Shown here piece by piece: positions 34,297 to 43,500 of a DNA stretch of 64,000 nucleotides. Positions within the stretch are counted from its first letter, which is position 1, and the number at the start of each line of letters is the position of its first letter. Source of the stretch: Phenylobacterium haematophilum (GTDB lineage: Bacteria; Pseudomonadota; Alphaproteobacteria; Caulobacterales; Caulobacteraceae). A program made the translations under genes and the position numbers. The DNA is taken from contig NZ_JACIDK010000003.1 of assembly GCF_014196295.1 (NCBI RefSeq), positions 558,001 through 622,000 on the forward strand, written 5' to 3'. A model generated the notes under the pieces. It did not search any database. It saw only the letters and a program-made list of their open reading frames with translations, and was not told the DNA's origin.

Positions 34297-35664
34297 TTAG
34301 CTGACCATTTCTTCGCGGATCGTCTTGCGGGCCAGCCAGAAGAGGCCGAAGGCGACGAAGCCGAAGCAGGTCGACAGCATCAGCGCCCAGCGAACGCCCT
34401 GGGCCGAACCGAGGCCGACACCGTTGCTCATGATGTCGGACAGGATGCCGACGGCGAGCGGTCCGAGGCCCAGGCCGATCAGGTTGATCGTGAACAGCAG
34501 GATGGCCGAGGTGGTCGCGCGCATGTGCGGCGGCACGATCGACTGGCCGATGGCGTAGACCGGACCGTACCAGAGCGAGCCGAGCAGGCCGTTGATCACC
34601 AGGATCCAGAGGGCGACCGAGGCCGACGGGACGCTGACGGCGATGATGTAGATCGGCACGGCCAGCAGCGAGGCGATGGCCGGGACCGACACGTAGCCGC
34701 GCAGGTCCTTCTTGGCGTAGCGGTCGGCGATCTGGCCGCCGAGATAGGCCGAGATGGCGCCGGCGGTGCCGCCCATGAGGCCCAGGGCCAGGCCCAGGAA
34801 GCCGATGGATTGGAGGTTGAACATCGAGGCCAGGCCGGCGACCTCCTCGCCGTGGACGCGCAGGAAGAACGAGGCGGTGAACGGGGCGTGGCCGTAGCCG
34901 ATGAACGCCTTGATCGCCGCGCCGAGCGCGATGAGCCAGAAGGTCTTCTTGGTGCCGAGGTACTTCAGGGTCTCGCCGAAGCTCGCCTGGGTCGCCTGAA
35001 TGGCGGCCGAATGTTGGGCGATCTGCTTGCGAGGCTCCTTGAGGGTGAACCAGCAGAGCAGGGCGAAGAGGATGCCCGGGGCGCCGGCGACGAAGAAGGC
35101 CACCCGCCAGCCGTAGGCGTCGGCGATCAGCCCGCCCATCACCAGGCCGAGCAGGCCGCCGAGCGGGGTGCCCATCGAGTAGAAGGCCAGGGCCGAGGCG
35201 CGCTTTTCTTTCGGCACGTAGTCGGCGATCAGCGAGTGGGCGGGCGGCGTGCAGCCGGCTTCGCCGACGCCGACGCCAATCCGGAACAGAACCAACTGCG
35301 CGAAGTTCTGAGCCATGCCCGAAAGGGCGGTGAATCCGGACCACACCGCGACGGCGGTGCCGATGATGATCGGGCGGTTCTTGCGCTCGGCCAGACGGGC
35401 GATCGGGATGCCCAGGACGGTGTAGAAGATGGCAAAGGCCAGGCCGCTCATGAGGCCGAGCTGCCAGTCGGCGAGACCCAGGTCGTTCTTGATCGGCTCG
35501 GCCAGAATGTTGACCACGGCGCGATCAAGGAAGTTGACGATGTAGATCCCCAGAAGGAGGAACATCGCATACCGGGTGTAAGAGGCGGAATATGGAGCTG
35601 CGCCGACCGCGGATGCGACTGGCGGAGCGGCTGGATCAACCGACGGCGCGGCGGTCTCGGTCAT
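34297..35664 (-). CDS. MFS transporter, Spinster type
   Basis: A 455-residue major facilitator transporter with twelve predicted helices. It is clearly related to the protein at 10901-12388, sharing NFLDRAVVNILAEPIK near helix 1, GIPIARLAERKNRP in the loop 2-3 motif and GVGVGEAGCTPPAHSLIADYVPKEKRASALAFYSMGTPLGG (about 128-168). I prefer the ATG at 35664 with AGGAAA upstream over the ATG at 35682. It is flanked by a glutathione S-transferase gene in divergent orientation. Substrate unknown; lipid or organic-acid-like substrates are possible for this group. Confidence 0.92.
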   Translation of the reverse strand: MTETAAPSVDPAAPPVASAVGAAPYSASYTRYAMFLLLGIYIVNFLDRAVVNILAEPIKNDLGLADWQLGLMSGLAFAIFYTVLGIPIARLAERKNRPIIIGTAVAVWSGFTALSGMAQNFAQLVLFRIGVGVGEAGCTPPAHSLIADYVPKEKRASALAFYSMGTPLGGLLGLVMGGLIADAYGWRVAFFVAGAPGILFALLCWFTLKEPRKQIAQHSAAIQATQASFGETLKYLGTKKTFWLIALGAAIKAFIGYGHAPFTASFFLRVHGEEVAGLASMFNLQSIGFLGLALGLMGGTAGAISAYLGGQIADRYAKKDLRGYVSVPAIASLLAVPIYIIAVSVPSASVALWILVINGLLGSLWYGPVYAIGQSIVPPHMRATTSAILLFTINLIGLGLGPLAVGILSDIMSNGVGLGSAQGVRWALMLSTCFGFVAFGLFWLARKTIREEMVS

Positions 35665-35775
35665 GAAAGGCGTTTCCTGCAAAAAATGGGGAACTGAATT
35701 CTTATTGTTGGGGCCACTCTAGACGAGGCGCCCGGGGCTTGGGCAATAGGCTGACGTAACGAAATGGAGCGGCCT

Positions 35776-36411
35776 ATGGAACTGGTTATCGGAACAAAAC
35801 GGTGGTCGACGTGGTCGCTGCGGCCTTGGCTGGCGCTCAAGCGCACCGGCGCGCCCTTTACCGAGACCCTTGTCGGCCTGCGTCAGGACGAGGGGCGGAC
35901 CGAGGCGGCCATCCTGCCGCACTCGCCTTCGGGGTTGGTGCCAGCCCTGAAGGACGATGGCCTTACGGTCTGGGATTCGTTGGCGATCTGCGAATACCTG
36001 GCCGAAAAATTTCCGGCGGCGAAGCTCTGGCCGGACGACCCCGCGTTGCGCGCCCTGGCCCGCGCGGCGGCCGCTGAAATGCACTCCGGCTTCCAGTCCC
36101 TGCGCGGCGAGTGCCCGATGGCGCTGGAGGCGGAACCGAAGGTGACGACCCTGTCGGAGGCGACGCAGAAGAACGTGCGCCGGATCGTCGCGCTATGGTC
36201 CGACCTGCTCAGCCGTTCGGGTGGGCCGTTCCTCGCCGGCGAGTGGTCGATCGCCGATGCATTCTACACACCGGTGGCGACGCGCTTCCGGACCTATGGC
36301 GTGCACCTGTCGGACTATGGCGACGATGGGAGCTGCGGCGCCTATGCGACCCGGGTGCTGGCCACGCCCGAATTCCGCGAATGGGAAGCAGCGGCGCGAG
36401 CGGAAGCGTGA
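35776..36411 (+). CDS. Glutathione S-transferase
   Basis: A 211-residue GST. The thioredoxin-like domain (1-80) has KRWSTWSLRPWLALKRTG with the catalytic Ser/Trp region, PSGLVPALKDDG with the cis-Pro, and VWDSLAICEYLAE for glutathione gamma-Glu binding. The helical domain (about 90-205) contains WSIADAFYTPVATRF, the N-capping-box region. I choose the ATG at 35776, with GGAG upstream; the ATG at 35764 is also in frame. Its TGA overlaps the GTG of the M48 protease gene, so the two are probably co-translated. Substrate not predictable. Confidence 0.92.
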   Translation: MELVIGTKRWSTWSLRPWLALKRTGAPFTETLVGLRQDEGRTEAAILPHSPSGLVPALKDDGLTVWDSLAICEYLAEKFPAAKLWPDDPALRALARAAAAEMHSGFQSLRGECPMALEAEPKVTTLSEATQKNVRRIVALWSDLLSRSGGPFLAGEWSIADAFYTPVATRFRTYGVHLSDYGDDGSCGAYATRVLATPEFREWEAAARAEA

Positions 36412-37214
36412 GCGTGACCTGCTGCGGCTGCCACGGCCGTGCCGAGCCGCTGTCGCGCCGCAACCTGCTGAGCCTGTTGGCGGCGGGCGCGTTGGTGGTT
36501 GGGTGCTCGCAAAACGACGAAACCGGGCGCAGCCAGTTCGCGGTGGTTCCGGACGAGGCGCTGACGCAGATGGCCGACCAGGCCTGGAGCGACCTGCGCG
36601 CCCAGACCCGGGCCGCGGCCGACCCGGCGGTGCAGGCGCGGCTGGAGCAGGTCGGCTGGAAGATCGTCGAGGCCAGCGGGCGCACCGACCTAGCCTGGGA
36701 GTTCGTGGTCTTCGACAGGCCGGAGATCAACGCCTTCGTGCTGCCAAACGGCAAGGTCGGGGCGTTCAAGGGCCTCATGGACTTCGTGCAGGACGACGAC
36801 GAACTGGCCGGGGTGCTGGGGCATGAGGTCGGCCACGTGCTGGCGCGCCATCCGTCCGAGAGAGTCAGCCAGCAGATGGCCGTCGAGCTGGGCGTCAACG
36901 TGCTGCAGGCGATCCTGGCCAATGGCGAGTACGCCGAGCACGCGGGCGAGATCGCCGGGGCGCTGGGCATGGGGGCGATGTACGGGGTGATCCTGCCCTA
37001 TTCGCGCAACCACGAGCTGGAGGCCGACCGCGTCGGGGTCGAGCTGGCGCAAAGGGCTGGCTTGGACCCGGCCGGCGCGGTGCGCTTCTTCGAGCGGATG
37101 GCGGCGGAGGGCGATAAGCGGCCGCAGCCGCCGGAGGTTCTGTCGACCCATCCAGCCGACGGGCCGCGGCTGGCCGCGCTGCGCGAAGCGGTGGCGGCCC
37201 TGCCGAAAGGTTAG
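36408..37214 (+). CDS. M48 family metallopeptidase, lipoprotein
   Basis: A 268-residue zinc metalloprotease like the periplasmic LoiP/YcaL/BepA catalytic domains. The N-terminus has SRRNLLSLLAAGALVVGC: a twin-arginine-like motif and a lipobox (Cys33), so it may be a Tat-exported lipoprotein. The zinc site is HEVGH (139-143) with the downstream Glu in NHELEADRVGVELAQRAG. The C-terminus has STHPADGPRLAALR, typical of the family. The GTG at 36408 overlaps the GST stop (GTGA); a second GTG at 36414 is possible. It probably acts in envelope protein quality control. It converges on a 56-residue gene with stops overlapping in TTAG. Confidence 0.9.
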   Translation: MSVTCCGCHGRAEPLSRRNLLSLLAAGALVVGCSQNDETGRSQFAVVPDEALTQMADQAWSDLRAQTRAAADPAVQARLEQVGWKIVEASGRTDLAWEFVVFDRPEINAFVLPNGKVGAFKGLMDFVQDDDELAGVLGHEVGHVLARHPSERVSQQMAVELGVNVLQAILANGEYAEHAGEIAGALGMGAMYGVILPYSRNHELEADRVGVELAQRAGLDPAGAVRFFERMAAEGDKRPQPPEVLSTHPADGPRLAALREAVAALPKG

Positions 37215-37381
37215 ATGGCGGAGGCGGCGTCGACACCGTCGTTGAACAGAGCGACGGCGGCGGACTCCGCCTCGGCCTGGCTGGGCTCCACGCCGCCGGC
37301 GACGAGCTCGCCCTCGAAGTCGAACACCCGCCAGCGCCAGCCATTGTCAGCTGGATGGATCGCGTAAGCCAGTTCGCCCAT
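37211..37381 (-). CDS. Small conserved-looking protein, 56 residues
   Basis: MGELAYAIHPADNGWRW starts a 56-residue protein with a beta-strand-rich start (WRWRVFDFEGELVAGG) and an Ala/Glu helix (QAEAESAAVALFNDG). An excellent AGGAGG lies six bases before the ATG, and its stop overlaps that of the M48 gene by three bases (TTAG). The pattern of an aromatic strand followed by a helix is like small DUF proteins of Caulobacterales; I cannot name a family. Confidence 0.7.
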   Translation of the reverse strand: MGELAYAIHPADNGWRWRVFDFEGELVAGGVEPSQAEAESAAVALFNDGVDAASAI

Positions 37382-37507
37382 GTGCTCCTCCTGGCGTCCC
37401 GGATCGGGACCGCCGGAGGGAGTTAAGCAAGTCGGACGCCAAAGGTTCCGGAGCCTGCGCGGCGCGCTTGCGGCCGCGGCGCGATCACGTGTACCGGAGC
37501 AGTCGGC

Positions 37508-37591
37508 GCCCCCTTGGCGGAATGGTAGACGCAGAGGACTTAAAATCCTTTGCCGTAAGGCGTCCCGGTTCGAGTCCGGGAGGGGGCACCA
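37508..37591 (+). tRNA. tRNA-Leu (UAA)
   Basis: An 84-base tRNA with encoded CCA. The acceptor stem GCCCCCT (37508-37514) pairs with AGGGGGC (37581-37587). The D arm has GGCGGAATGGTAGAC. The anticodon loop is CTTAAAA with anticodon TAA at 37541-37543. A long class II variable arm (TGCCGTAAGGCG) and TTCGAGT T-loop follow. It ends 4 bases from the 3' end of the TPR gene on the other strand. Confidence 0.96.
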
Positions 37592-37595
37592 TCCG

Positions 37596-39047
37596 CTACA
37601 GCAGCAGGCCATAGCTGGCGTATTGTTCCTCGACCTTCGGATCCAATTTCCGCGCCGCGGCCAGATCGGCATCGGCCTCCTGCTTCTGGCCGAGTTGCAG
37701 CTTGATCGCGCCGCGCAAGTAGAGCGTCTCGGCTGAAGTCGGTCGCAGGGCGAGCGCGGCGTCGGCATCGGCCAGCGCCTTTTGCAGATCTCCGCGCCGC
37801 AGATGGACGAAGGCGCGGCTGTCGAGCGGTAGGAAAGCATCGGACGCTATCGAGATGGCTCTGGTGCAGATGCTGAGGGCGCGGTCGAGGTCGCGCTTGG
37901 CCTCGCCCCTGATCCAGCAGGCGGCGTTCAGGGCGAGGACGTCGCCCGGCGCCAGCTTCATCGCGCGATCCGCCTCGGCGATCGCCCGCGCCCAATCTTG
38001 CTGCCTGGCGAACACCCCGGCGCGCACGATCGCTGGCATGGCCGATTTCGGGGCGGCTGCTTCGGCGCGCGCAATGTCGATCAGCGCCAGATCGTACTGC
38101 TTAAGATCCGAAAACAGCATGGCGCGGTCGTATAGTGCGACCTCGTCGAGCTCGACCGCGCGGTCCATGTCGCTTCGGGCGCCGACTTCGTCGGCCAGTC
38201 GATGTCGCATCCATGCACGAGCCAGGAATATGTCTGCATCGTTACCGTTCGCGGCGATTGCGCGGTCGAGCTGAGTCCTGGCGGCGGCGTAATCGCCTTG
38301 CTCCTCGAATAGGCGGGCGAGGCCGGTGAGGGCCTTGTCATAGTCCGGCCGCTTGACGAGGGCCCGATCGTAGCCGGCCTTGGCCTCGTCGAAGCGGCCG
38401 ACGTTGAGCAGGAAGTCGGCCCTGATCACCAGGACCGCCGGATCATCCTCGGATTGTTTGACTGCCCGGTCGAGGTCAGCGAGGGCTCCGGCTCGGTCCT
38501 GGCCGGCCTCTCGCAGCTGAGCGCGCGACACCAAATATAGCCAGGTGGTCGGATCGAGCTCGATGGCGCGGCTATAGTCGGCGAGCGCCCCGGCGCGGTC
38601 GCCGGTCTCGTCGCGCAACTGAGCTCGCAGGCCGAGGTAGAGGGCTTCCTTGGAGTCGAGCTTTACGGCGCGTTCGATGTCGGCGAGGGCGAGCTTGTAG
38701 TCGCCGCTGTCGGACAGGATGTCGGCCCGGACGTAGTAGCCGAAGGCTCCGCCCGGATCCAAACGGATGGACTTGCTCGCGTCGGCGAGCGCGCGGTCGG
38801 ACAATCCCATGTCGCGCTGAATTCCTGCTCGCATCTGGAGGCCCCAGGCCCTGTCCGCAGGCGCTTCGAACGTGTTGGCGATTTCGGTGCAGGCGGCCAG
38901 GCGGGCCTCGATCGCCTCTCCGCCCTCTCCCAGACAGGCCGTGGCGAGCGGATCGACGTCGGATTCGGCCGCCGGCTCCTGCGCCGCGGCCCCGCCGCCA
39001 AGGGCCAGCGCCATGACGCCGGCGAGAACAAGAGATTTACGGATCAT
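37596..39047 (-). CDS. Exported TPR repeat protein
   Basis: A 483-residue protein with a signal peptide (MIRKSLVLAGVMALALGGGAAAQ) followed by a Cys-bearing N-terminal segment and about eleven to twelve tetratricopeptide repeats (about 60-480). Repeat patterns such as RAGALADYSRAIELDP, RAGALADLDRAVKQ and DYAAARTQLDRAIAAN are clear. It is presumably a periplasmic scaffold or substrate-binding solenoid. The ATG at 39047 matches the signal peptide; upstream codons are open but not protein-like. It is 46 bp downstream of radC on the same strand. Confidence 0.9.
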   Translation of the reverse strand: MIRKSLVLAGVMALALGGGAAAQEPAAESDVDPLATACLGEGGEAIEARLAACTEIANTFEAPADRAWGLQMRAGIQRDMGLSDRALADASKSIRLDPGGAFGYYVRADILSDSGDYKLALADIERAVKLDSKEALYLGLRAQLRDETGDRAGALADYSRAIELDPTTWLYLVSRAQLREAGQDRAGALADLDRAVKQSEDDPAVLVIRADFLLNVGRFDEAKAGYDRALVKRPDYDKALTGLARLFEEQGDYAAARTQLDRAIAANGNDADIFLARAWMRHRLADEVGARSDMDRAVELDEVALYDRAMLFSDLKQYDLALIDIARAEAAAPKSAMPAIVRAGVFARQQDWARAIAEADRAMKLAPGDVLALNAACWIRGEAKRDLDRALSICTRAISIASDAFLPLDSRAFVHLRRGDLQKALADADAALALRPTSAETLYLRGAIKLQLGQKQEADADLAAARKLDPKVEEQYASYGLLL

Positions 39048-39093
39048 GGCGGCCCCCCAAGGCGGTGTTCTTTGAAGCTTAGCTGCAGCAATT

Positions 39094-39843
39094 TCAGAAG
39101 AGGCCCAGGGCCCGGAAGCTCGCGATCCCATCGCGGCCGACGACCAGGTGGTCGTGGACGGCGATTCGCAGGGCGCGGGCGGCCTCGACGACTTCCCCGG
39201 TCATCGCGATGTCGGCCTGGGACGGCGTCGGATCGCCGGACGGGTGGTTGTGGACGAGGATCACCGCGCTGGCCGACAGCTCCAGCGCCCGCCGAACGAC
39301 CTCGCGCGGATAGACCGGCGCGTGGTCGACGGTGCCGTGGTTCATGACCTCATCGGCGATGAGCTGGTTCTTCTTGTCGAGGAACAGCACGCGGAACTGC
39401 TCGCGCGGGGCGTGGGCGAGGCCGAGCTTCACATAGTCGAGCAACTGGCTCCACGAGGAGATCACCGGCCGCTTGCCGACCGCGGCGCGTCCTATGCGCA
39501 GGCCGATCTCGCTCAGCAGCTTGAGGTCGAACGCCACGCTCTCACCGACCCCAGGCACGCTGCGCAATTCCGCCGGAGAGGCGGCGAGCACGCCGGCGAG
39601 CGAGCCGAAGCGAGTCAGCAGCGCCTTGGCCAGCGGCTTGACGTCGCCGCGGGGGATCGAGCGGAACAGCTGCAGCTCAAGCAGTTCGTAGTCGGGCAGC
39701 GCGGCGAGTTCGCGGCCGGCGCGTGCGCGCAGCCGTTCGCGATGGCCATGGAAATGCGGGCGGGGCTCCTTGGCCCGACGGGCCGGCGGCGGCGACCAGA
39801 GGTCAGGCTGCGGAGCTTCGGCGAGGTGGCGCGTTCCGTCCAT
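39094..39843 (-). CDS. radC: RadC family protein (JAB/MPN domain)
   Basis: A 249-residue RadC protein. A helix-hairpin-helix-like N-terminal domain (about 45-120, with [10 protein letters not shown]) precedes a JAMM-type metalloprotease-like domain with [14 protein letters not shown] (His198, His200, Asp211) and [23 protein letters not shown]. The radC name is historical; a direct role in DNA repair is not supported by later work. It is downstream of map by 81 bp on the same strand. Confidence 0.94.
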   Translation of the reverse strand: MDGTRHLAEAPQPDLWSPPPARRAKEPRPHFHGHRERLRARAGRELAALPDYELLELQLFRSIPRGDVKPLAKALLTRFGSLAGVLAASPAELRSVPGVGESVAFDLKLLSEIGLRIGRAAVGKRPVISSWSQLLDYVKLGLAHAPREQFRVLFLDKKNQLIADEVMNHGTVDHAPVYPREVVRRALELSASAVILVHNHPSGDPTPSQADIAMTGEVVEAARALRIAVHDHLVVGRDGIASFRALGLF

Positions 39844-39924
39844 GCCGAACAGTGTTCGTCATTTGTTCGGGCTTGGCAAGGGGGCGTGCAGCGGCTGGGC
39901 CTCGCAACCCTGCCGCGCGACGGT

Positions 39925-40743
39925 TCAGTCGGCCTGGACGGGCGGCTTGAAGAGGCCGGCGGGGGAGGCCGTGAAGATCTCGTAGCCGTCCTCGGTGACG
40001 CCGATCGAGTGCTCACACTGGGCCGACAGCGACTTGTCGCGGGTGACCGCCGTCCAGCCGTCGGCGAGCAGCTTCACCTGGTACTTGCCGAGGTTCACCA
40101 TCGGCTCGATCGTGAAGAACATGCCGGGAGCGAGGACCTCCCCGGCGCCCTTCTGGCCGAAGTGCAGGATGTTGGGGGCGTCGTGGAACACCTTGCCCAG
40201 ACCGTGGCCGCAGAAGTCGCGGACCACCGAGCAACGCATCGATTCTACGTACTGCTGGATGGCGTGGCCGATATCACCCGTGCGGGCTCCAGGCTTGACC
40301 TGGTCCAGGCCGCGCTGCAGCGCCTCATAGGTGATGTCGATGAGGCGCTTGGAGCGCGGGGCGATCGGCCCCACCCCGTACATGCGGCTGGTGTCGCCGT
40401 GCCAGCCGTCGACGATGACGGTGACGTCGATGTTGACGATGTCGCCCTCGCGCAGATTCCGGTCGCCGGGGATGCCGTGGCAGACGATGTGGTTGGGCGA
40501 GATGCAGGTGGTCTTGCCGTAGCCGCGATAGAACAGGCAGGCCGGGACGGCGCCATGGTCGAGGATGAACTCACGGGCCAGGTCGTCGAGCTTTTCCGTA
40601 ACCGCGCCAGCCACGACGTGGGGGGTCAGCATGTCGAGGCACTCGGCCGCCAGCTTGCCGGCGACGCGCATGCCTTCGAAGCCCTCGGCCCCGTGGATGC
40701 GGATCTGGCCGGTGCGGTGCTCAGCTTCGAGGACGTCGGTCAT
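39925..40743 (-). CDS. map: Methionine aminopeptidase, type I
   Basis: Removes the initiator methionine from nascent proteins in the cytosol. It has 272 residues. The dinuclear metal ligands are visible: Asp in [19 protein letters not shown] (two), His in [10 protein letters not shown], Glu in TIEPMV and Glu in [14 protein letters not shown]. The type I insert-free form and the short N-terminal extension [18 protein letters not shown] are usual for alphaproteobacteria. The ATG at 40743 with AAAGAG upstream was preferred to 40785. Confidence 0.96.
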   Translation of the reverse strand: MTDVLEAEHRTGQIRIHGAEGFEGMRVAGKLAAECLDMLTPHVVAGAVTEKLDDLAREFILDHGAVPACLFYRGYGKTTCISPNHIVCHGIPGDRNLREGDIVNIDVTVIVDGWHGDTSRMYGVGPIAPRSKRLIDITYEALQRGLDQVKPGARTGDIGHAIQQYVESMRCSVVRDFCGHGLGKVFHDAPNILHFGQKGAGEVLAPGMFFTIEPMVNLGKYQVKLLADGWTAVTRDKSLSAQCEHSIGVTEDGYEIFTASPAGLFKPPVQAD

Positions 40744-40968
40744 GGCAGTACTCTTTCGGCTTCCGAGAGCGCCGCGTATCGCCAAAAAACGGGGTGGGCG
40801 ATGCGGATGGCGCTAGGGCTTATATCGCAATCATAGCACAGGACTTCCACCCCGGCCCGCGCCGCGTCGATCAGGCCGGCCCGTCGGGCGCTGCTGTGGA
40901 GCCAAAAGCAAACGACGCCGTTGTGTCTGGGCGACCCGAAACATGGTTAACGACGCTGAGGTATGGCC

Positions 40969-41886
40969 ATGGCGATCCACGCAATCTGCCTCGTCAAGAA
41001 CGAGCTCGACATTATCGCCCAGACACTGGCGACGGCCTCTGAATGGGCCGACAGCATCTATGTGCTGGACAACGGCAGCGACGACGGGACGTGGGAGTTC
41101 GTCAACGAGGCTGCGCGTTCGAACCCCACGATCATGCCTTACCGGCAGGACCGGAGCCCCTTCTGCGATAGCATGCGCAACCGTGTCTTCGAGCGCTATC
41201 GCGATCGCGCCCGCCAAGGCGACTGGTGGTGCAAGCTCGACGCCGACGAGGCCTATGTCGACGACCCACGGACGTTCCTCGCCAGGGTGCCGCGCCGCTA
41301 CAACGCGGTGTGGGTGAGTAGCTACAACTACCTCTTCACAGAACATGACCACGCCGCCTACCTGAAAGATCCAGGTCGCTTCGACGGCAGCCGCGCGTGG
41401 CGCGAGGTGCTGCATCACTATGTGCCCTCAGGTTACAGCGAGGCCCGCTTCGTTCGCCACTGGTGGGGATTGGATCGATTGCCCCCGGAAAATTGGGGGC
41501 CGATCTATCCTGAGCCGATCCGAATTCGGCAGTTCATGTACCGCTCGCCCGAACAGATCACGCGCCGCATGACCACCCGAGCCGAATCCATGGAGCGGGG
41601 CGAATTCGCCCACGAAAGGCGCGAGCGCTGGCGGCCGGACATTCTGGAAGATCAGCCGTTTCACTGGTCCGAGCGGCTGGCGACGACCAGCGAATGCTAC
41701 GAAGATCTGGGCGATGATACCCTTGCGCCGCAGCCGATTTCGAACCTGCCGGAGAATATTGTCGGACCCAACGCCGGCGGCCTCCTGTGGCGGAAAGTGA
41801 AGCGACGGCTTGGCGTGTTGGCTCGCTCGAACCCGACGCCCAAGCCGGTGCGGCAGGATGCCGGGTCGCCGCCGTCGTTGAATTAG
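40969..41886 (+). CDS. Glycosyltransferase family 2
   Basis: A 305-residue GT-A glycosyltransferase. Near the start HAICLVKNELDIIAQTL and SIYVLDNGSDDGTWEF form the nucleotide-sugar fold, and the metal-binding DxD is in CKLDADEAYVDDP. It has no membrane segment. The C-terminal third (RWRPDILEDQPFHWSERL) is specific to a subgroup that often adds sugars to surface polysaccharides. GAGG at 40958 favours the ATG at 40969; 40963 also possible. It lies alone between map and sfsA and opens the glycan-related half of the window. Confidence 0.88.
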   Translation: MAIHAICLVKNELDIIAQTLATASEWADSIYVLDNGSDDGTWEFVNEAARSNPTIMPYRQDRSPFCDSMRNRVFERYRDRARQGDWWCKLDADEAYVDDPRTFLARVPRRYNAVWVSSYNYLFTEHDHAAYLKDPGRFDGSRAWREVLHHYVPSGYSEARFVRHWWGLDRLPPENWGPIYPEPIRIRQFMYRSPEQITRRMTTRAESMERGEFAHERRERWRPDILEDQPFHWSERLATTSECYEDLGDDTLAPQPISNLPENIVGPNAGGLLWRKVKRRLGVLARSNPTPKPVRQDAGSPPSLN

Positions 41887-41896
41887 TCGCCGCGCC

Positions 41897-42589
41897 TCAA
41901 GCGATGCGCCGCGACAGGACGATCCGCTCGGGCGAGATGTCGCACCCATAGGCGTAAACCTCGACTCCGGCCGCAGAGACGCGGTCCAGCGCTTTGGCGA
42001 ACGCAGGATCGAGCTCGGCGCAGGCGCGGAACGCCTGGCAGTCGGTGCGCTGGACGACGAAAAGCGCGACCGCCCGATCACCCTTGCGGACCATCTCCTC
42101 CAACTCGCCGAGATGCTTGGTGGAGCGCGCGGCCACGCAGTCGGGAAACTCGGCCAAGCCGGGTGATCTCATCAAGTGGACGTTCTTGATCTCAAGCCAG
42201 CAGGGCTGGCGGTCGTCGTCCTCGAGCAAGAAGTCGACGCGCGAGGCGATCCCGTACTTCACCTCGCGCCGGTGCACGGCGTAGCCGGCCATTTCGGGGA
42301 TCGCGTCGGCGGCCAGGGCTTCGGCGACGAGGCGGTTAGGATGCATGGTGTTGACCCCGACCATGCCGCTGTCGACCTCGACCAACTCCAAGGTGTGGGC
42401 GAGCTTGCGCTTGGGATCGTCCGACTTAGAGAGCCAGACTGCCAGTCCGGGCATGTTGAGACCCAGCATCGCGCCCGGGTTCGGGCAGTGGGCGGTCACG
42501 GCGGTTCCGTCATCGAGCACGACATCGGCGAAGAAACGTTTGTAGCGGCTGACGAGCTGGCCGCGGACCAGGGGGCGGGCGAATTCCAA
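41897..42589 (-). CDS. sfsA: DNA/RNA nuclease SfsA
   Basis: A 230-residue SfsA protein. The N-terminal OB-fold part has [16 protein letters not shown] and [12 protein letters not shown]; the nuclease-like part has [52 protein letters not shown] (about 130-160) with the catalytic E-x-K. The name comes from sugar fermentation stimulation in E. coli; family members are described as nucleases. It converges on the GT2 gene (10-bp gap). Confidence 0.94.
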   Translation of the reverse strand: MEFARPLVRGQLVSRYKRFFADVVLDDGTAVTAHCPNPGAMLGLNMPGLAVWLSKSDDPKRKLAHTLELVEVDSGMVGVNTMHPNRLVAEALAADAIPEMAGYAVHRREVKYGIASRVDFLLEDDDRQPCWLEIKNVHLMRSPGLAEFPDCVAARSTKHLGELEEMVRKGDRAVALFVVQRTDCQAFRACAELDPAFAKALDRVSAAGVEVYAYGCDISPERIVLSRRIA

Positions 42590-42732
42590 TTGACGTTCCT
42601 TGAACCTGTCGCGCAGGCGGTGGCTAGCATCCTCGAGGCGTGCTGCGCAAAGCGGCCGATTGATGACAGTTGTGCGCGCCTTCGGACGCCACTAGTCAGG
42701 TGCGACACAATGGCGGCGTTGCGGAGGTGCGC

Positions 42733-43500
42733 ATGGCGGGTTCAACGGATGGCCGGGTGACCGCCGCAGTGCTGATCATCGGCGACGAGATTCTCTCGGG
42801 GCGCACGCAGGACACTAACCTGCGCGACATCGCCAGATACCTTGGGGTGCTGGGCGTCGACCTGGCCGAGGCGCGGACGGTGCCCGATGTGCAGGACGAG
42901 ATCGTAGCGGCGCTGAACGCCCTACGCGAACGCTACGACTATGTCATAACCACCGGCGGCATCGGCCCGACCCATGACGACATCACCGCCGACGCGGTGG
43001 CCGCGGCCTTCGGCGTCGAGTTGATCGAGCATCCCGAAATCCTCGCGATGATGAGCGCCCGCTGGGGCGTCGAGTTGAACGCCGCACGCCGACGGATGGC
43101 GCGGGTGCCGGTCGGCGGCGAACTGGTCAAGAACCCGGTTCAGGGCCCGCCCGGCTTCACCATCGGCAACGTCTTCGTACTGGCTGGCGTGCCGACGATC
43201 ATGCGGGGGATGCTTGAGGATGTGGGCTGGCGCCTACGCGGCGGCGCGGTGACGGTGGCGCGCACCGTGCGGGTCGAGGGCTCTGGCGAGGGCGTGATCG
43301 CCGCGCCGCTCGAGGCGGTGGCCAAGGCCCATCCCGACATGTCGCTGGGGAGTTATCCGTTCTTCGGCGACGCGGGTTACGGTTCGAACCTGGTGCTTCG
43401 CAGCCGGGATCCCGAGGAGTTGGCGCGGGCGCTGGACGAACTGGTGGCTGCGCTGAGGAGCGCCGGGATCGACAACGTCCGCGAGATCGAAAACGCCTAG
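42733..43500 (+). CDS. CinA-like molybdopterin-binding domain protein
   Basis: A 255-residue competence/damage-inducible CinA N-terminal domain protein. Hallmarks are AAVLIIGDEILSGRTQDTN, VVTTGGIGPTHDDIT-like sequence at about 75-95, and VQGPPGFTIGNVFVLAGVPTIMRGML. It lacks the C-terminal nicotinamide-nucleotide amidase domain of full-length CinA, so it may act as an ADP-ribose or NAD-pyrophosphatase-like or molybdopterin-fold enzyme. GGAGG lies five bases before the ATG at 42733. Its TAG overlaps that of the WecG gene (CTAG). Confidence 0.92.
   Translation: MAGSTDGRVTAAVLIIGDEILSGRTQDTNLRDIARYLGVLGVDLAEARTVPDVQDEIVAALNALRERYDYVITTGGIGPTHDDITADAVAAAFGVELIEHPEILAMMSARWGVELNAARRRMARVPVGGELVKNPVQGPPGFTIGNVFVLAGVPTIMRGMLEDVGWRLRGGAVTVARTVRVEGSGEGVIAAPLEAVAKAHPDMSLGSYPFFGDAGYGSNLVLRSRDPEELARALDELVAALRSAGIDNVREIENA

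Noticed and set aside
37508..37591. tRNA-Leu as an integration site for a genomic island
   Set aside because: No integrase, direct repeat of the tRNA 3' end or mobile gene is seen on either side.
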